A stretch of DNA of 64,000 nt from Anaerolineales bacterium (GTDB lineage Bacteria; Chloroflexota; Anaerolineae; Anaerolineales; UBA11858): contig JANQED010000033.1 of assembly GCA_028278545.1 (NCBI GenBank), forward strand, positions 102,344 through 166,343. Direction: 5' to 3'. The notes below the pieces were generated by a model. It ran no database searches, was not told where the DNA came from, and was given only the letters and a program-made list of their open reading frames with translations. Positions 16,160-26,166 of this stretch are shown here, piece after piece. Made by a program: the position numbers and the translations under genes. Position 1 is the first letter of the stretch. Each line of letters begins with the position of its first letter.

Positions 16160-16900
16160 ATGAACGAACGGAATTACGAAAAAGCCGCCCTGCGCGGCGA
16201 ACCCTCTTACGTCTGGCGGGCTGGGCAGGAGCGCCGCTTGAAGATGGTCCTCGATGCTGCGGGGGAGCGCGTCACTGGCCGCGTGTTGGAGAATGGCTGC
16301 GGTGTGGGGATGTACGTGGAGAAGTTGAGCGCTTACGGGGGCGACGTGATTGGCCTGGAATACGATTTCGAACGCGCGCTTGAAGCACACGTGAACTCAC
16401 CTCACATCACCAATGCCGCCGGGGAACATTTGCCCTTTCCCAAGGGCGCATTTGACCTGATCCTGAGTCACGAGGTCATCGAGCATGTTCAGGATGATCG
16501 GACAGCGATCGCCGAGATGGTGCGGGCTTTGCGCCCAGGGGGTCGGCTGATGCTCTTTTGCCCTAACCGCGGCTATCCCTTCGAGACCCATGGGGTTTAC
16601 TGGCGCGGAGAATACAGGTTCGGCAACATCCCCCTGGTGAACTGGCTGCCGCGGGCTTGGCGCAACAGGGTAGCACCCCATGTACGCGCCTACTGGCGCC
16701 GAGATGTGGAGCGGTTGTTTGGGAATTTGCCGATACGCGTGATTGAGCAGAAGATAATATTCGGCGCTTACGACAATATCATCGCCCGATTTGGTGGTTT
16801 CGGGCGTGCCATGCGAGTGGTGCTGCAATTCCTGGAGCGAACGCCGTTGAAGATATTGGGATTATCGCACTTTTGGGTTATCGAAAAGATTGGGGATTAG
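16160..16900 (+). CDS. Class I SAM-dependent methyltransferase
   Basis: A 246-residue methyltransferase. SAM-binding region: VLENGCGVGMYVEKL, acidic end of strand 2 in GLEYDFERALEA, and HLPFPKGAFDLILSHEVIEHV as motif post-I/II, the pattern of COG2226-like small-molecule methyltransferases. The C-terminal part is basic and Trp/Tyr-rich (RGEYRFGNIPLVNWLP), which is common in enzymes acting on lipids or glycans. The ATG at 16160 is preferred to the frame start at 16064, which lies inside the S23 gene. Substrate unknown; it ends convergently with another methyltransferase. Confidence 0.85.
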   Translation: MNERNYEKAALRGEPSYVWRAGQERRLKMVLDAAGERVTGRVLENGCGVGMYVEKLSAYGGDVIGLEYDFERALEAHVNSPHITNAAGEHLPFPKGAFDLILSHEVIEHVQDDRTAIAEMVRALRPGGRLMLFCPNRGYPFETHGVYWRGEYRFGNIPLVNWLPRAWRNRVAPHVRAYWRRDVERLFGNLPIRVIEQKIIFGAYDNIIARFGGFGRAMRVVLQFLERTPLKILGLSHFWVIEKIGD

Positions 16901-16958
16901 CTAAAAACTTTGTTTGAATACAAAGATTGATGGTAGAGGCTTTATTGATTAGCGATCT

Positions 16959-17870
16959 TCAATCGTCTGTGCTCCCATCCCTACCCCGAAAATCGTAAAT
17001 CCCGTCCACGATGGGCCATACTGCTCCGCAGCGGGGACATTTCAGCGATCGTGAGGTTTCTTCTAGCTCGTCTATCTCACACTTCGGGCAGCGGAAGAAA
17101 GCGCCATTGTGGGGCCGGATGGCATTTTGTCCGACGGCTAGCGATTTCACAAACACGCTGGGGGTCAGTTGCCACCAATCTCCGGTCCACTGGGCCAGGG
17201 AATCCAGCGCGACCAGCAGCCTGGTTGGCACCAAGTGCTTGAGCAGCCCAATCCGGAAGTGGGAGACGGTCAGTTGGCGCTGGACTTGGAAGCCGGATTC
17301 TGTCAGCCAGGCGCGCACCGTCTTTGGGTGAAAGTTGAAATTGAGGGGTACAAACTCCACTGGCTCTGGGGTGAAGGGATTCCAATCTTGCCGGCGCAAG
17401 AGATAGCGCAGGATGGCCTTGAGATTCTGTTTGCTGGCAAACTCCAGGATGAAAGTGCTCTGGGGACCCAGCACACGGCGGATTTGGGCCAGTGCTTGGG
17501 GAGCATCGGCCAAATGGTGCAGCACACGGATCATGGTGGCGGCATCGAAAAGACCATCTACGAAGGGCAGGCGGTACACATCCCCGGTGACGTAGATGTA
17601 GCGGTCGCCCCTCCCAAGACGCTCTTGGGCTTGCTGGAGTTGGGTCAGGGAGTAGTCCAACAGCACAACCCGCTCGAACCCCTGGTAGCGGGGGGTGTTG
17701 CGACCGGCCCCGGCGCCGAGTTCTAAGAGCAGTTTGCCGCCGGGGGGCAGCAGACGCCGAAGGGCCAGGGCTTCGGCCTGGTCTTCGTAAGCGCGTCCGC
17801 CTTGATCCCAGAAGCTGGTCTGATAATCGGAGCCCTCATAGTCGCAGATGGGGGGATGCCCTTCGGTCAT
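16959..17870 (-). CDS. SAM-dependent methyltransferase with C-terminal zinc ribbon
   Basis: A 303-residue enzyme: LLLELGAGAGRNTPR binds SAM, VTGDVYRLPFVDGLFD gives the acidic loop, and ATMIRVLHHLADAP the post-motif helix. The tail holds a Trm112-like zinc ribbon, CPKC-x12-CPRCGAVWPIVDGIYDF, which in Trm112 proteins serves as a partner module for methyltransferases. Having it fused is unusual for a free-standing small enzyme. It lies 29 bases downstream of UDP-glucose dehydrogenase on the same strand, so a role in glycan or lipid-head-group modification is plausible but not shown. Confidence 0.82.
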   Translation of the reverse strand: MTEGHPPICDYEGSDYQTSFWDQGGRAYEDQAEALALRRLLPPGGKLLLELGAGAGRNTPRYQGFERVVLLDYSLTQLQQAQERLGRGDRYIYVTGDVYRLPFVDGLFDAATMIRVLHHLADAPQALAQIRRVLGPQSTFILEFASKQNLKAILRYLLRRQDWNPFTPEPVEFVPLNFNFHPKTVRAWLTESGFQVQRQLTVSHFRIGLLKHLVPTRLLVALDSLAQWTGDWWQLTPSVFVKSLAVGQNAIRPHNGAFFRCPKCEIDELEETSRSLKCPRCGAVWPIVDGIYDFRGRDGSTDD

Positions 17871-17899
17871 TTCGGAGTAGGGAAGCCGATTCCCCTGGG

Positions 17900-19225
17900 T
17901 TATTTCTCGGCGGTGCGGGTGCCGTTGTAGCCGCGTCCCACACCACGATAGCTGAAGCCCAATTGAGCCATCTCTTCAGGGTCGTATATATTGCGACCGT
18001 CGAAGATCACCGGTTGTTTCATCACCTGGCTCAGCTGGCGGCGATTCAACTGTTTGAACTCATTCCATTCGGTGTTGACGATAATGGCGTCGCAGCCATC
18101 GGCCATGGTGTAGGGGTCGTCAAACATCTCCACCTGAGGGAGGAGTGGTGCGGCAACCTCCATGGCGACCGGATCGTAGGCGCGCACGGTGGCGCCGCGG
18201 GTGGTTAGTTTGTTGGCAATATCAATTGAGGGCGCGTCGCGCATATCATCGGTGTTGGGTTTGAAAGCCAGCCCCAACATCCCAATGGTGTGACCATCTA
18301 GTTTTCCATCGAGCAGATCTGTAAGTCGTTCGATAGCCATCGGCCGCCGATCGGTGTTGATCTCCATGACGGCGTTCAAGAGTTGGGGGTGTTTGCCTTT
18401 TTCCTCAGCCATATGTGCCAGGGCGAGGACGTCCTTTGGGAAGCAAGAACCCCCATACCCCAGGCCAGCGTTCAGGAAGTGCGGCCCAATGCGCTCATCG
18501 TAGCCCATGCCGGTGGCTACTTCGGTGACGTCAGCCCCCAGGGCTTCGCAGATGTTGGCAATCTCGTTGATGAATGAAATCTTGGTTGCCAGGAAGGCGT
18601 TCGAAGCATACTTGATCATCTCAGCGGTGCGCAAATCGGTGATCACAATGGGCGCGCGCAGCGGAAGGTGGAGTTGGGCTACTTTGTCGGCGGCTTCACG
18701 ATCCAGAGAGCCCAAAACGGTTCGATGGGGGTTCATGAAATCGAAGATCGCCGAGCCCTCTCTGAGGAACTCTGGGCAGGAAACCACGGAAAAGGGGATG
18801 GATTCCTTTTGGTTGCGCTTGACGATCTCAGCGACCCAGTCGCCAGTGCCCACAGGCACGGTGGATTTGTTGATGATGACCAGCTCAGCGCTCATCACCT
18901 CGGCGATGGAGCTGGCAGCAGCCTCGACGTATTGTAAGTCGGCCTCGCCATCGACACCGGAGGGCGTACCCACGGCGATGAAGATGAATTCTGTATCCTT
19001 GATGCCTTCGGCGTAGGATGTGGTGAAGGTGAGACGCCCCGATTTCACATTGCGTTCGACCAGCTCTTCCAGGCCAGGCTCGTAGATAGGCATCTCGCCG
19101 CGCTTCAGGCCTTCAATTTTCTCTTCGCTGATATCCAATGCGATCACGCGGTTGCCCAGATCGGCAAATCCGGCAGCTGTGATCAGGCCCACATAGCCGA
19201 CGCCTACAACACAAATCTGTTTCAT
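17900..19225 (-). CDS. ugd: UDP-glucose 6-dehydrogenase
   Basis: Oxidises UDP-glucose twice with NAD to UDP-glucuronate, feeding capsule, glycan or pentose synthesis. The 441 residues have the NAD fold [19 protein letters not shown], the family helix [15 protein letters not shown], and the nucleophile Cys261 in [12 protein letters not shown]. The C-terminal UDP-binding domain contains [16 protein letters not shown]. Length is typical. It is transcribed away from the Rrf2 gene across a 270-base gap and probably heads an operon with the methyltransferase that follows. Confidence 0.95.
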   Translation of the reverse strand: MKQICVVGVGYVGLITAAGFADLGNRVIALDISEEKIEGLKRGEMPIYEPGLEELVERNVKSGRLTFTTSYAEGIKDTEFIFIAVGTPSGVDGEADLQYVEAAASSIAEVMSAELVIINKSTVPVGTGDWVAEIVKRNQKESIPFSVVSCPEFLREGSAIFDFMNPHRTVLGSLDREAADKVAQLHLPLRAPIVITDLRTAEMIKYASNAFLATKISFINEIANICEALGADVTEVATGMGYDERIGPHFLNAGLGYGGSCFPKDVLALAHMAEEKGKHPQLLNAVMEINTDRRPMAIERLTDLLDGKLDGHTIGMLGLAFKPNTDDMRDAPSIDIANKLTTRGATVRAYDPVAMEVAAPLLPQVEMFDDPYTMADGCDAIIVNTEWNEFKQLNRRQLSQVMKQPVIFDGRNIYDPEEMAQLGFSYRGVGRGYNGTRTAEK

Positions 19226-19419
19226 TCTTTACCTCCGAGATTCAAGGGAATTTGACATTCAATGCCGTTTCCCACCTCAGGTTGTGTGTTTGATTGTCTG
19301 ACAAGTCATTTGGGTGACTTTCATAGCCCGCAAATCTTACCATAAGCTGTACTATTTGGCACGAGCGCGCGTTTTAGGGTGTGCGCAAAAGGTCATTTCT
19401 GAGCAATGATCTCTGTCAC

Positions 19420-19469
19420 TTGCAGATCGGACAAAAACACTCTAAAATATTGGCGATAAATCTTGTCCG
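19420..19469 (+). promoter_or_regulatory. rrf2 promoter with spaced inverted repeat
   Basis: TTGCAG (19420-19425), 17 bases, TAAAAT (19443-19448). CGGACAA (19428-19434) between the boxes and its reverse complement TTGTCCG (19463-19469) just downstream could be the halves of an operator, with centres 35 bp apart. Autoregulation is inferred. Confidence 0.5.
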
Positions 19470-19495
19470 TAAGGCCAAAAAAGGAGAAAATTATC

Positions 19496-19915
19496 ATGCA
19501 GATCACACGTCAGGCCGATTACGCAGTGCGAGCGGTGTATTATCTGACTACGCTCGGCAAGGGCAGCCGGGCGGCTACCAGTAAGATCGCTTCTGAACAG
19601 CATATACCGCCTTCGTTTTTGGCTAAGATCGTTTCCCAATTATCGGTAGCGGGGTTGTTGCACACGTCACGCGGCGCTCGAGGAGGTGTCTCCCTGGCGC
19701 GTGAGCCTAAGGAAATCAGCCTCCTGGATGTGGTCGAGGCCATTGATGGGCCGATCCAGTTGAACGAGTGCGTGGGTGATGATGGAGTGTGCATGTTTGA
19801 TGACACCTGCCCCATGAGGCCGATTTGGTGCGATGCACAGCAGGATTTGGTCGACCGACTGGACTCAACGAAATTCTCTAAATTTGTAAATGGGCAGAAA
19901 GCCGCCGTAGGGTAA
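19496..19915 (+). CDS. Rrf2 family iron-sulfur regulator
   Basis: A 139-residue winged-helix regulator: MQITRQADYAVRAVYYLT is the family N-terminus, followed by the recognition helix PPSFLAKIVSQLSVAGLL and wing TSRGARGGVSLAR. Four Cys lie in the cluster loop, at 92, 99, 105 and 112 (C-x6-C-x5-C-x6-C); IscR and NsrR use three Cys at similar places, so an Fe-S cluster sensing iron, NO or redox state is likely. The ATG at 19496 follows AAGGAG; the 11 extra upstream codons would spoil the family start. No suf/isc genes are nearby, so its target is probably itself or distant. Confidence 0.9.
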   Translation: MQITRQADYAVRAVYYLTTLGKGSRAATSKIASEQHIPPSFLAKIVSQLSVAGLLHTSRGARGGVSLAREPKEISLLDVVEAIDGPIQLNECVGDDGVCMFDDTCPMRPIWCDAQQDLVDRLDSTKFSKFVNGQKAAVG

Positions 19916-19997
19916 CGGAATCAGCCCTGGCCTGCGCCCTGAATCTCCTTTTCGGCGACCGCGCTCCTCCAAGAATAACTCAAAAACTGATCGTTTC

Positions 19998-20032
19998 ATC
20001 CCCTCTTGGCGTATAATTGATCAAGAGGGGAT
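19998..20032 (+). promoter_or_regulatory. hutU promoter: TATAAT in the centre of an 11-bp inverted repeat
   Basis: ATCCCCTCTTG (19998-20008) and CAAGAGGGGAT (20022-20032) are perfect inverted repeats whose 13-base centre contains TATAAT (20012-20017). As DNA this would be an ideal operator that hides the -10. As RNA it could be a terminator for the Rrf2 gene, but no T-run follows. The upstream -35 is weak, consistent with a regulated promoter. The leader to hutU is about 110 bases. Confidence 0.55.
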
Positions 20033-20136
20033 TTCTGTTATCACTCGGCCAAGCGGGAACGCGCTCCCAACGGTTGAGCGTTACAGGAATAGGAAAATGT
20101 GTTGTCGGAGAAATCGACAAATAATAGGAGGCTGAT

Positions 20137-21789
20137 ATGTCCAAACCTCGTACGGTGCGTGCCCCGCGCGGTACCCAACGAACCTGCAAATCCTGGCTGA
20201 CTGAAGCGCCGTATCGTATGATCCAGAACAACCTGGACCCTGAGGTCGCTGAACGCCCTGAAGACCTGGTGGTGTATGGGGGGCGTGGGCAGGCGGCCCG
20301 TAGTTGGGAGGCATTCGATGCGATTCTGGCTACCCTGGCTGACCTGGAGGATGACGAGACCTTGCTGGTGCAGTCTGGCAAGCCAGTGGCTGTGTTCGAA
20401 ACGCACGAGGATGCGCCGCGGGTGTTGATAGCCAACTCCAACCTGGTCCCCTGGTGGGCTACTCAGGAGCATTTCGATGAACTGGCTGCCCAGGGGTTGA
20501 TGATGTATGGGCAGATGACCGCCGGTTCGTGGATCTATATTGGCACGCAGGGCATTTTGCAAGGCACTTATGAGACCCTTGGCTCGTTGGCTAAGCAGCG
20601 CGGCTGGGGCTCGTTGAAAGGCAAGTTTGTGCTCACAGCCGGGCTGGGGGGCATGGGGGGCGCCCAACCCCTGGCGGTGACCATGAATGAGGGCGTGTGC
20701 TTGATCGTCGAAGTCGACCCTGAACGAGCTAAACGCCGCCTGGAGATCGGGTATGTGGATATGGTGGTGGATACCCTCGAAGAGGCGATGACTTTAGTTG
20801 AGGAAGCAGTAGAGGACGGCGTGCCCAAATCTATCGGCCTGATTGCCAATGCCGCCGATATCTATCCCGAACTGGTTCTGCGCGGCGTCATCCCAGATGT
20901 CGTCACCGACCAAACGCCAGCCCATGATGTCCTCAGCTACATTCCCACCGGGCTGGGTGTGAAAGAAGCCGAATTCTTGCGCGAATCCGACACAAAGGAA
21001 TACGAACGCCGCACATTGGCCTCTATGGCCCGGCATGTCGAAGCGATGTTGGCATTCCAGAAGAAGGGCGCTGAGGTATTCGATTACGGCAACAACCTGC
21101 GCCAGCGCGCCTTCGATCATGGTGTGGAAAAGGCCTTCGATTTCCCCGGCTTTGTGCCCGCTTATATCCGGCCGCTGTTCTGTGAGGGGAAAGGACCCTT
21201 CCGTTGGGTGGCGTTATCCGGCGATCCCGAGGATATCTACCGCACTGATGAAGCCGTGATGGCATTGTTCCCTGACGACGAGCATCTACATCGCTGGCTG
21301 CGCATGGCTAAAGAGAAGATCCCCTTTCAGGGGCTGCCCTCGCGCATCTGCTGGCTGGGATTTGGTGAACGAGCGCAGGCGGGCCTGGCCTTCAATAACC
21401 TGGTCGCTGAAGGGATTGTCAAAGCGCCGATTGTGATCGGTCGTGACCATTTGGATGCCGGTTCGGTGGCCTCCCCTAACCGGGAGACTGAAGGGATGAA
21501 AGATGGCACGGACGCGGTCAGCGATTGGGCGATCCTCAATGCCTTGATCAATGCGGTTGGGGGCGCAACCTGGGTTTCGTTCCACCATGGCGGCGGTGTG
21601 GGCATCGGCTACAGCCAGCACGCCGGACAGGTGATCGTCGCCGACGGCACTGAAGCGGCGGCGCGCAGGCTCAAGCGGGTACTGACGGCTGATCCGGGGA
21701 TGGGCGTTGTGCGCCATGCGGATGCGGGGTACCGGCAGGCCATTGAGGCGGCTAAACGGCACGGCATCAAGATGCCGATGCTAGGATAG
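20137..21789 (+). CDS. hutU: Urocanate hydratase
   Basis: Adds water to urocanate to give imidazolonepropionate, step two of histidine breakdown, with tightly bound NAD. The 550 residues match the family length. Seen: N-terminal [40 protein letters not shown], Rossmann [18 protein letters not shown], and the late [20 protein letters not shown] and [15 protein letters not shown] blocks. AGGAGG precedes the ATG. No hutH, hutI or other histidine-degradation gene is near, so it is a lone pathway gene, under what looks like an operator-controlled promoter. Confidence 0.96.
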   Translation: MSKPRTVRAPRGTQRTCKSWLTEAPYRMIQNNLDPEVAERPEDLVVYGGRGQAARSWEAFDAILATLADLEDDETLLVQSGKPVAVFETHEDAPRVLIANSNLVPWWATQEHFDELAAQGLMMYGQMTAGSWIYIGTQGILQGTYETLGSLAKQRGWGSLKGKFVLTAGLGGMGGAQPLAVTMNEGVCLIVEVDPERAKRRLEIGYVDMVVDTLEEAMTLVEEAVEDGVPKSIGLIANAADIYPELVLRGVIPDVVTDQTPAHDVLSYIPTGLGVKEAEFLRESDTKEYERRTLASMARHVEAMLAFQKKGAEVFDYGNNLRQRAFDHGVEKAFDFPGFVPAYIRPLFCEGKGPFRWVALSGDPEDIYRTDEAVMALFPDDEHLHRWLRMAKEKIPFQGLPSRICWLGFGERAQAGLAFNNLVAEGIVKAPIVIGRDHLDAGSVASPNRETEGMKDGTDAVSDWAILNALINAVGGATWVSFHHGGGVGIGYSQHAGQVIVADGTEAAARRLKRVLTADPGMGVVRHADAGYRQAIEAAKRHGIKMPMLG

Positions 21790-21900
21790 GGGTATAAGGA
21801 CTTTGTTTAACGTCCTGTAAAAGTTTCTTGCATTGAAACAACCGCTTTAGACTTACGGTAAAATTCAGGCGATTGTTGATACAAGTTAAAGTCAGGTGAA

Positions 21901-24132
21901 GTGAGCATGGCTATCAAGCGAGTTGCAGTATTCACAAGCGGGGGTGACGCCCAGGGGATGAACGCCGCCGTTCGATCGGTGGTGCGTACCGCTTTGGACC
22001 GGGGTCTGGAAGTTTTTGCGATCTATGAAGGCTACCGGGGGCTGGTCGATGGCAGTGATCGCATCCGCGAGATGAGTTGGGATTCCGTCGGCGGGATATT
22101 GCAGGGCGGCGGCACGGTCATCGGCACAGCGCGTTGTGAGGAGTTTCGTACCCGAGAGGGGCGTCTGGTGGCTGCCAACAACCTGATCAAACGCGGCATC
22201 GAGGGATTGATCATCATTGGTGGGGATGGGTCACTGACCGGGGCGAATATCTTCCGTCAAGAGTGGGGCGAGTTGGTAGCGGAGCTCGTCGATAGAGGGG
22301 AGATCAGCGCCGATGATGCGGCGGCGTATCCCAACTTATTGATCGTTGGTTTGGTAGGCTCTATCGATAACGATTTCTTCGGCACAGATATGACCATTGG
22401 GACCGATTCGGCGCTGCATCGCATCACCGAGGCCGTCGATGCCATTGCCAGCACGGCCGCCAGCCACCAACGCACCTTTGTGGTCAAAGTGATGGGGCGC
22501 AACTGCGGTTACCTGGCGATGATGGGCGCGCTGGCCTGCGGCGCAGACTGGGTGCTAATCCCCGAAAACCCTCCTGATGTCGAGAACTGGCAGGAGGTCA
22601 TGGCTGAGCGCTTGAAGACCGGTCGGGAAGCGGGTCGGCGTGATAGCATCGTCGTCCTGGCTGAAGGTGCCCGGGACCGAGATGGCAACTATATTGGCAG
22701 CAGCGATGTCGCGAGAGCACTGGAAGAGCGCCTGGGCGAGGAAGTGCGCGTGACGGTGCTGGGACACGTACAGCGCGGGGGTCGTCCCAGCGCGTTCGAC
22801 CGCAACCTGGGTACGTTGCTGGGATATGAAGCTGTTAATGCCATCATCGAGGCCAAGCCCGAAGACGAGCCCGTCCAGGTGGGCTTCAAGGGCAACCGTA
22901 TCGTCAGGCTGCCCCTGATGGAATGTGTGGAGAAAACCCACGCCGTTGCCAATGCGGTGGAAGCAAAAGATTACGAGAAAGCGATGTCGCTGCGCAGTTC
23001 CAGTTTCACGGAGGCCTTTCAGACGTTGCGAATCATGGTGCGCGCTATTCCCCACACCCCTGACCCGGATCAAAAACACTTCCGCATCGGCATGCTCAAC
23101 GCTGGCGCCCCCGCTCCGGGGATGAACACGGCTTCGAGGGCGGCGACTCGCCTGGGGCTTGATAAGGGCCACATCATGCTAGGCATCTATAACGGCTTTG
23201 AGGGGATGGCCGAGAACGAAGTAGAGGAACTGAACTGGATGAGCATGGGCGGCTGGGCGTCTATGGGCGGCTCTGGCTTGGGTACCAGCCGCCGAATCCC
23301 TAAAGGCAAGGACCTGTATGCCATTGCCCGCACCATCGAGGTCAATCAAATCGACGCCCTGCTCGTGATCGGGGGTTGGAATGGCTACGAAGCCGCTTAC
23401 AAGTTGTATACGGAGCGGCCGAACTTCCCGGCCTTTGATATCCCTACGATCTGTCTGCCGGCTTCGATCAATAATAACCTGCCCGGTTCAGAGCTCAGCA
23501 TTGGAGCAGATACGGCGCTTAACAGCATTGTCAGCGCGGTGGATAAAATCAAGCAATCGGCGGTGGCTACCCGGCGCTGTTTCGTCGTGGAAGTGATGGG
23601 GCATTGGTGCGGTTACCTGGCCTTGCTGGGCGGATTGGCGACCGGTGCCGAACGGGTATATATGCACGAGGAAGGCGTCACACTGAGCGACCTGCAAGTT
23701 GATGTCGAAAATTTGAGCCGGGGTTTTCGGGCTGGGAAGAGGCTGGGATTGATGATCCGCAACGAGTACGCCAATGAGATTTATACGACCGGCTTCATGT
23801 GTGCGCTCTTTGAGGAAGAGGGGCGCGATCTCTTTGATGTACGCCCGGCGATATTGGGCCACCAGCAGCAAGGAGGCGACCCTTCCCCATTCGACCGCAT
23901 CCAGGCCACGCGCCTGGCTCGATTATGCCTTGAGTTCTTGATCGAAGAATGTGGAAAACGCTCTGTCCGCAGCGCGTTTATCGGGTTGGAGGAAGGCAAA
24001 TATAAGCACCACGATATGCGCGATTTTCAGCGCATGGTCGATTTGGCGTATCAGCGCCCAAAGGAGCAATGGTGGCTGGCGCTGAGGGATGTGGCTAGCC
24101 TGCTGGCGAAGCCAGGGCCCGGGGGGAGCTAA
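21901..24132 (+). CDS. 6-phosphofructokinase, two fused PfkA domains (eukaryote-like)
   Basis: A 743-residue protein of two PfkA repeats, the layout of animal and fungal PFK. The N-half (about 1-390) holds the active site: FTSGGDAQGMNAAVR (Q replaces the usual P), IGGDGSLTGAN for the phosphoryl donor, GLVGSIDNDFFGTDMTIG with the catalytic Asp, and VMGRNCGYLAM. The C-half (about 395-743) has NAGAPAPGMN and PASINNNLPGSELSIG, in which the catalytic Asp position is Asn, as in the regulatory half of eukaryotic PFK, where it binds effectors. Likely ATP-dependent and allosteric. GTG at 21901 or ATG at 21907 may start it. Confidence 0.9.
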   Translation: MSMAIKRVAVFTSGGDAQGMNAAVRSVVRTALDRGLEVFAIYEGYRGLVDGSDRIREMSWDSVGGILQGGGTVIGTARCEEFRTREGRLVAANNLIKRGIEGLIIIGGDGSLTGANIFRQEWGELVAELVDRGEISADDAAAYPNLLIVGLVGSIDNDFFGTDMTIGTDSALHRITEAVDAIASTAASHQRTFVVKVMGRNCGYLAMMGALACGADWVLIPENPPDVENWQEVMAERLKTGREAGRRDSIVVLAEGARDRDGNYIGSSDVARALEERLGEEVRVTVLGHVQRGGRPSAFDRNLGTLLGYEAVNAIIEAKPEDEPVQVGFKGNRIVRLPLMECVEKTHAVANAVEAKDYEKAMSLRSSSFTEAFQTLRIMVRAIPHTPDPDQKHFRIGMLNAGAPAPGMNTASRAATRLGLDKGHIMLGIYNGFEGMAENEVEELNWMSMGGWASMGGSGLGTSRRIPKGKDLYAIARTIEVNQIDALLVIGGWNGYEAAYKLYTERPNFPAFDIPTICLPASINNNLPGSELSIGADTALNSIVSAVDKIKQSAVATRRCFVVEVMGHWCGYLALLGGLATGAERVYMHEEGVTLSDLQVDVENLSRGFRAGKRLGLMIRNEYANEIYTTGFMCALFEEEGRDLFDVRPAILGHQQQGGDPSPFDRIQATRLARLCLEFLIEECGKRSVRSAFIGLEEGKYKHHDMRDFQRMVDLAYQRPKEQWWLALRDVASLLAKPGPGGS

Positions 24133-24152
24133 TCCCGCGCTTCGACCTGCCA

Positions 24153-24171
24153 GGGCATCTTTGCCCATTTT
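24153..24171. terminator. Terminator between PFK and the VanW gene
   Basis: GGGCA (24153-24157) and TGCCC (24162-24166) around TCTT, followed by ATTTT. Short but well placed between convergent genes. Confidence 0.55.
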
Positions 24172-24190
24172 GGGAGAGGGGGAAAGCGTT

Positions 24191-26059
24191 TCAATCTTTG
24201 TCAGGCTTGCAGGGGTTATCGGGGTCGGGGTCCCCTGGGGGCATGCCCGAGGTGCCCGGGCCGTACTCGCAGACGGCGCGCCAGGGCATATAATGCGTCT
24301 CGAAGGTATCCTCGTCGATGATTTGACCGTCTCGCCACACGTCACGGGTGACGGTCACGACAGCGCCTTCGACCGACCAATCTACCTGTTTGATCTCACC
24401 CTTATCTAAATCTTCGTTCTCCTCGTAGCGCGGTTCTGGGGGGTCTTGTTTATCGGTCAGGCCGGTGGTGCTCCAATCGACGGTGCGCCCATCGCCGGTG
24501 GAGTAGAACTTCCAGGTCAGGTAATTTGCCCCTACATAGGTCTCCATCAACAGCCAGTAGCCAGTGTCGTTGGTGAATTTGAAGTCCACCACCGGGACGT
24601 AGACTGTGGCATCCAGCCCGGCCCATTTCGCGTCCTGGCCGCCACCGTATGTCTGCTCGTAATAGTAGACGCGGTAAGCGTGGGGGTGGCGTTCGGCGAT
24701 GGGAAAGCCCCCGAAGAAGACCGTGCGGAAGAGGGTGGTGCTGACCTGGCACACCCCGCCACCGACCCCTTTGATGGTGCGATCGCCATAGATGATCCAG
24801 GCTTCGGCGTAGCCGGTGTCCAGGCTGACATCGCCCAGGGCCTCGGCCATGGAGAAGGTCTCGCCGGGTGGGATCAACAGGCCGTGGAAACGCGCCGCCG
24901 CGGTGGCGATGTTTTGACGCCGCGAGCTGTCGGAGCCATAGTAGTATGTGGTGTGCGAGCTGACTAACTCGCTGATCCCCAAGGCCTCAGCAGTGGCATC
25001 GTCGGTGACCTTCGGCGTGGTGTATTCCATATCCAATGCGACTTCATGTTCCCCGGCCAAGACGCGCTCATTGATGACCTGGATGGTGGTCTCCACATCC
25101 AGTGTTTGGCCGTAGATGGCCGGTTGGATCAGGTCAAGCTGGCGGGTGTCATCGTTGAAGATGAAACGGGCGTTTTCTTCTTGGATCTCCAGGCCGGGGG
25201 CGATCTCGGTCAGGAAGCGGCGCAGACGTTCATCGCTGAGCCCGATTTGGTATTCCGCTCCCCCGGGGGTAGTCACCCGCTCGATGACCAGCATGCCGGC
25301 CAAATCCTCGCGGGCGAAGGCCCAGGGGCCTGGGTTCCCTTCCTCTGCGCCGGGAAATTTGACAATCAGAGGCGCGCTGATGATCTCGCGGGCAACCTGC
25401 GCCTGTTGGTTGACATCCATGATCACCGGGGGGTCTTCATCCACCACCAATGGTGTCTCACCGTCCATGAGCGACTGGGTAAGCGCTTCGATGGAGATCA
25501 CGGTGGCGGAGATGTCTACCTGGCGGCCGATTTGACCGGGTTGGACGAGGACTTCCAGGCCTTCGACGTGCAGGGAGGCCTCAATGGTGGGGATATCGAC
25601 CTGCGCAGCCAGGGATTTGAGGTAATGCGCGGCGATGCGCTGGTCGAAGCTCATTTTGAGGGGCAGGGTGAACCCGTGATACCAGGCCTGGAATTGATCC
25701 CCCAGGCGTTCGACGACCGAACCGCTGCGACCGAGGTCGTAGGCCTGTTGGGCGTTCATCAGGGGGTCGAAAACCAGGCCGACCTCTACGGGGGAAGCCA
25801 GCCAGGTTCGTTCACCATCCCTGAGCAGGATTTGCCCGTTGTGGGGATAATCGTACTCGGCGGCCAGGAGCACGGCGGCTTCTGCAGGGGTCTTCCCGGA
25901 GAGATCAACCCACCCCACGCTGATCCCAGGGTAGATGCGCCCGGTGAAGTTGATATGAAAGCCGAGGGTGAAGATCACCGATGCCAGGACGAAAAGGCTG
26001 ACGCCGCCGATGGCGGTGATCATCCCGCGCTGGAGAGAGTGTATGGTGTTCCTGCGCAT
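24191..26059 (-). CDS. VanW family protein with YoaR-type peptidoglycan-binding domains
   Basis: A 622-residue single-pass envelope protein. A membrane segment lies at about 14-36, then two YoaR/PG_binding_4-like repeats (ISVGWVDLSGKTPAEAA and onward; second near 230-340), then the VanW domain, recognised by NIATAAARFHGLLIPPGETFSMAEALG and GVGGGVCQVSTTLFRTVF. VanW occurs near vancomycin-resistance genes but its reaction is unknown. The C-terminus is Pro/Asp-rich. The ATG at 26059 is chosen; a TTG at 26065 is possible. A TACAAT box (ATTGTA on the plus strand, 26075-26080) would start transcription within about 10 bases of either. Confidence 0.9.
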   Translation of the reverse strand: MRRNTIHSLQRGMITAIGGVSLFVLASVIFTLGFHINFTGRIYPGISVGWVDLSGKTPAEAAVLLAAEYDYPHNGQILLRDGERTWLASPVEVGLVFDPLMNAQQAYDLGRSGSVVERLGDQFQAWYHGFTLPLKMSFDQRIAAHYLKSLAAQVDIPTIEASLHVEGLEVLVQPGQIGRQVDISATVISIEALTQSLMDGETPLVVDEDPPVIMDVNQQAQVAREIISAPLIVKFPGAEEGNPGPWAFAREDLAGMLVIERVTTPGGAEYQIGLSDERLRRFLTEIAPGLEIQEENARFIFNDDTRQLDLIQPAIYGQTLDVETTIQVINERVLAGEHEVALDMEYTTPKVTDDATAEALGISELVSSHTTYYYGSDSSRRQNIATAAARFHGLLIPPGETFSMAEALGDVSLDTGYAEAWIIYGDRTIKGVGGGVCQVSTTLFRTVFFGGFPIAERHPHAYRVYYYEQTYGGGQDAKWAGLDATVYVPVVDFKFTNDTGYWLLMETYVGANYLTWKFYSTGDGRTVDWSTTGLTDKQDPPEPRYEENEDLDKGEIKQVDWSVEGAVVTVTRDVWRDGQIIDEDTFETHYMPWRAVCEYGPGTSGMPPGDPDPDNPCKPDKD

Positions 26060-26166
26060 AAGCAATTCAAAGTGATTGTACCAAATGCAGGTCTATGGGG
26101 GTTTGCGAAACTCCTTAAGGGATGATGAGTGTTGTTAGGGTTATAATTACACGGTATAGGTGGTTG

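Noticed and set aside
25046-26125. Long open frame (359 codons) on the plus strand opposite the VanW gene
   Set aside because: It is the antisense shadow of a well-supported VanW protein; its product is low-complexity Gly/Asp/Val-rich with no domain.
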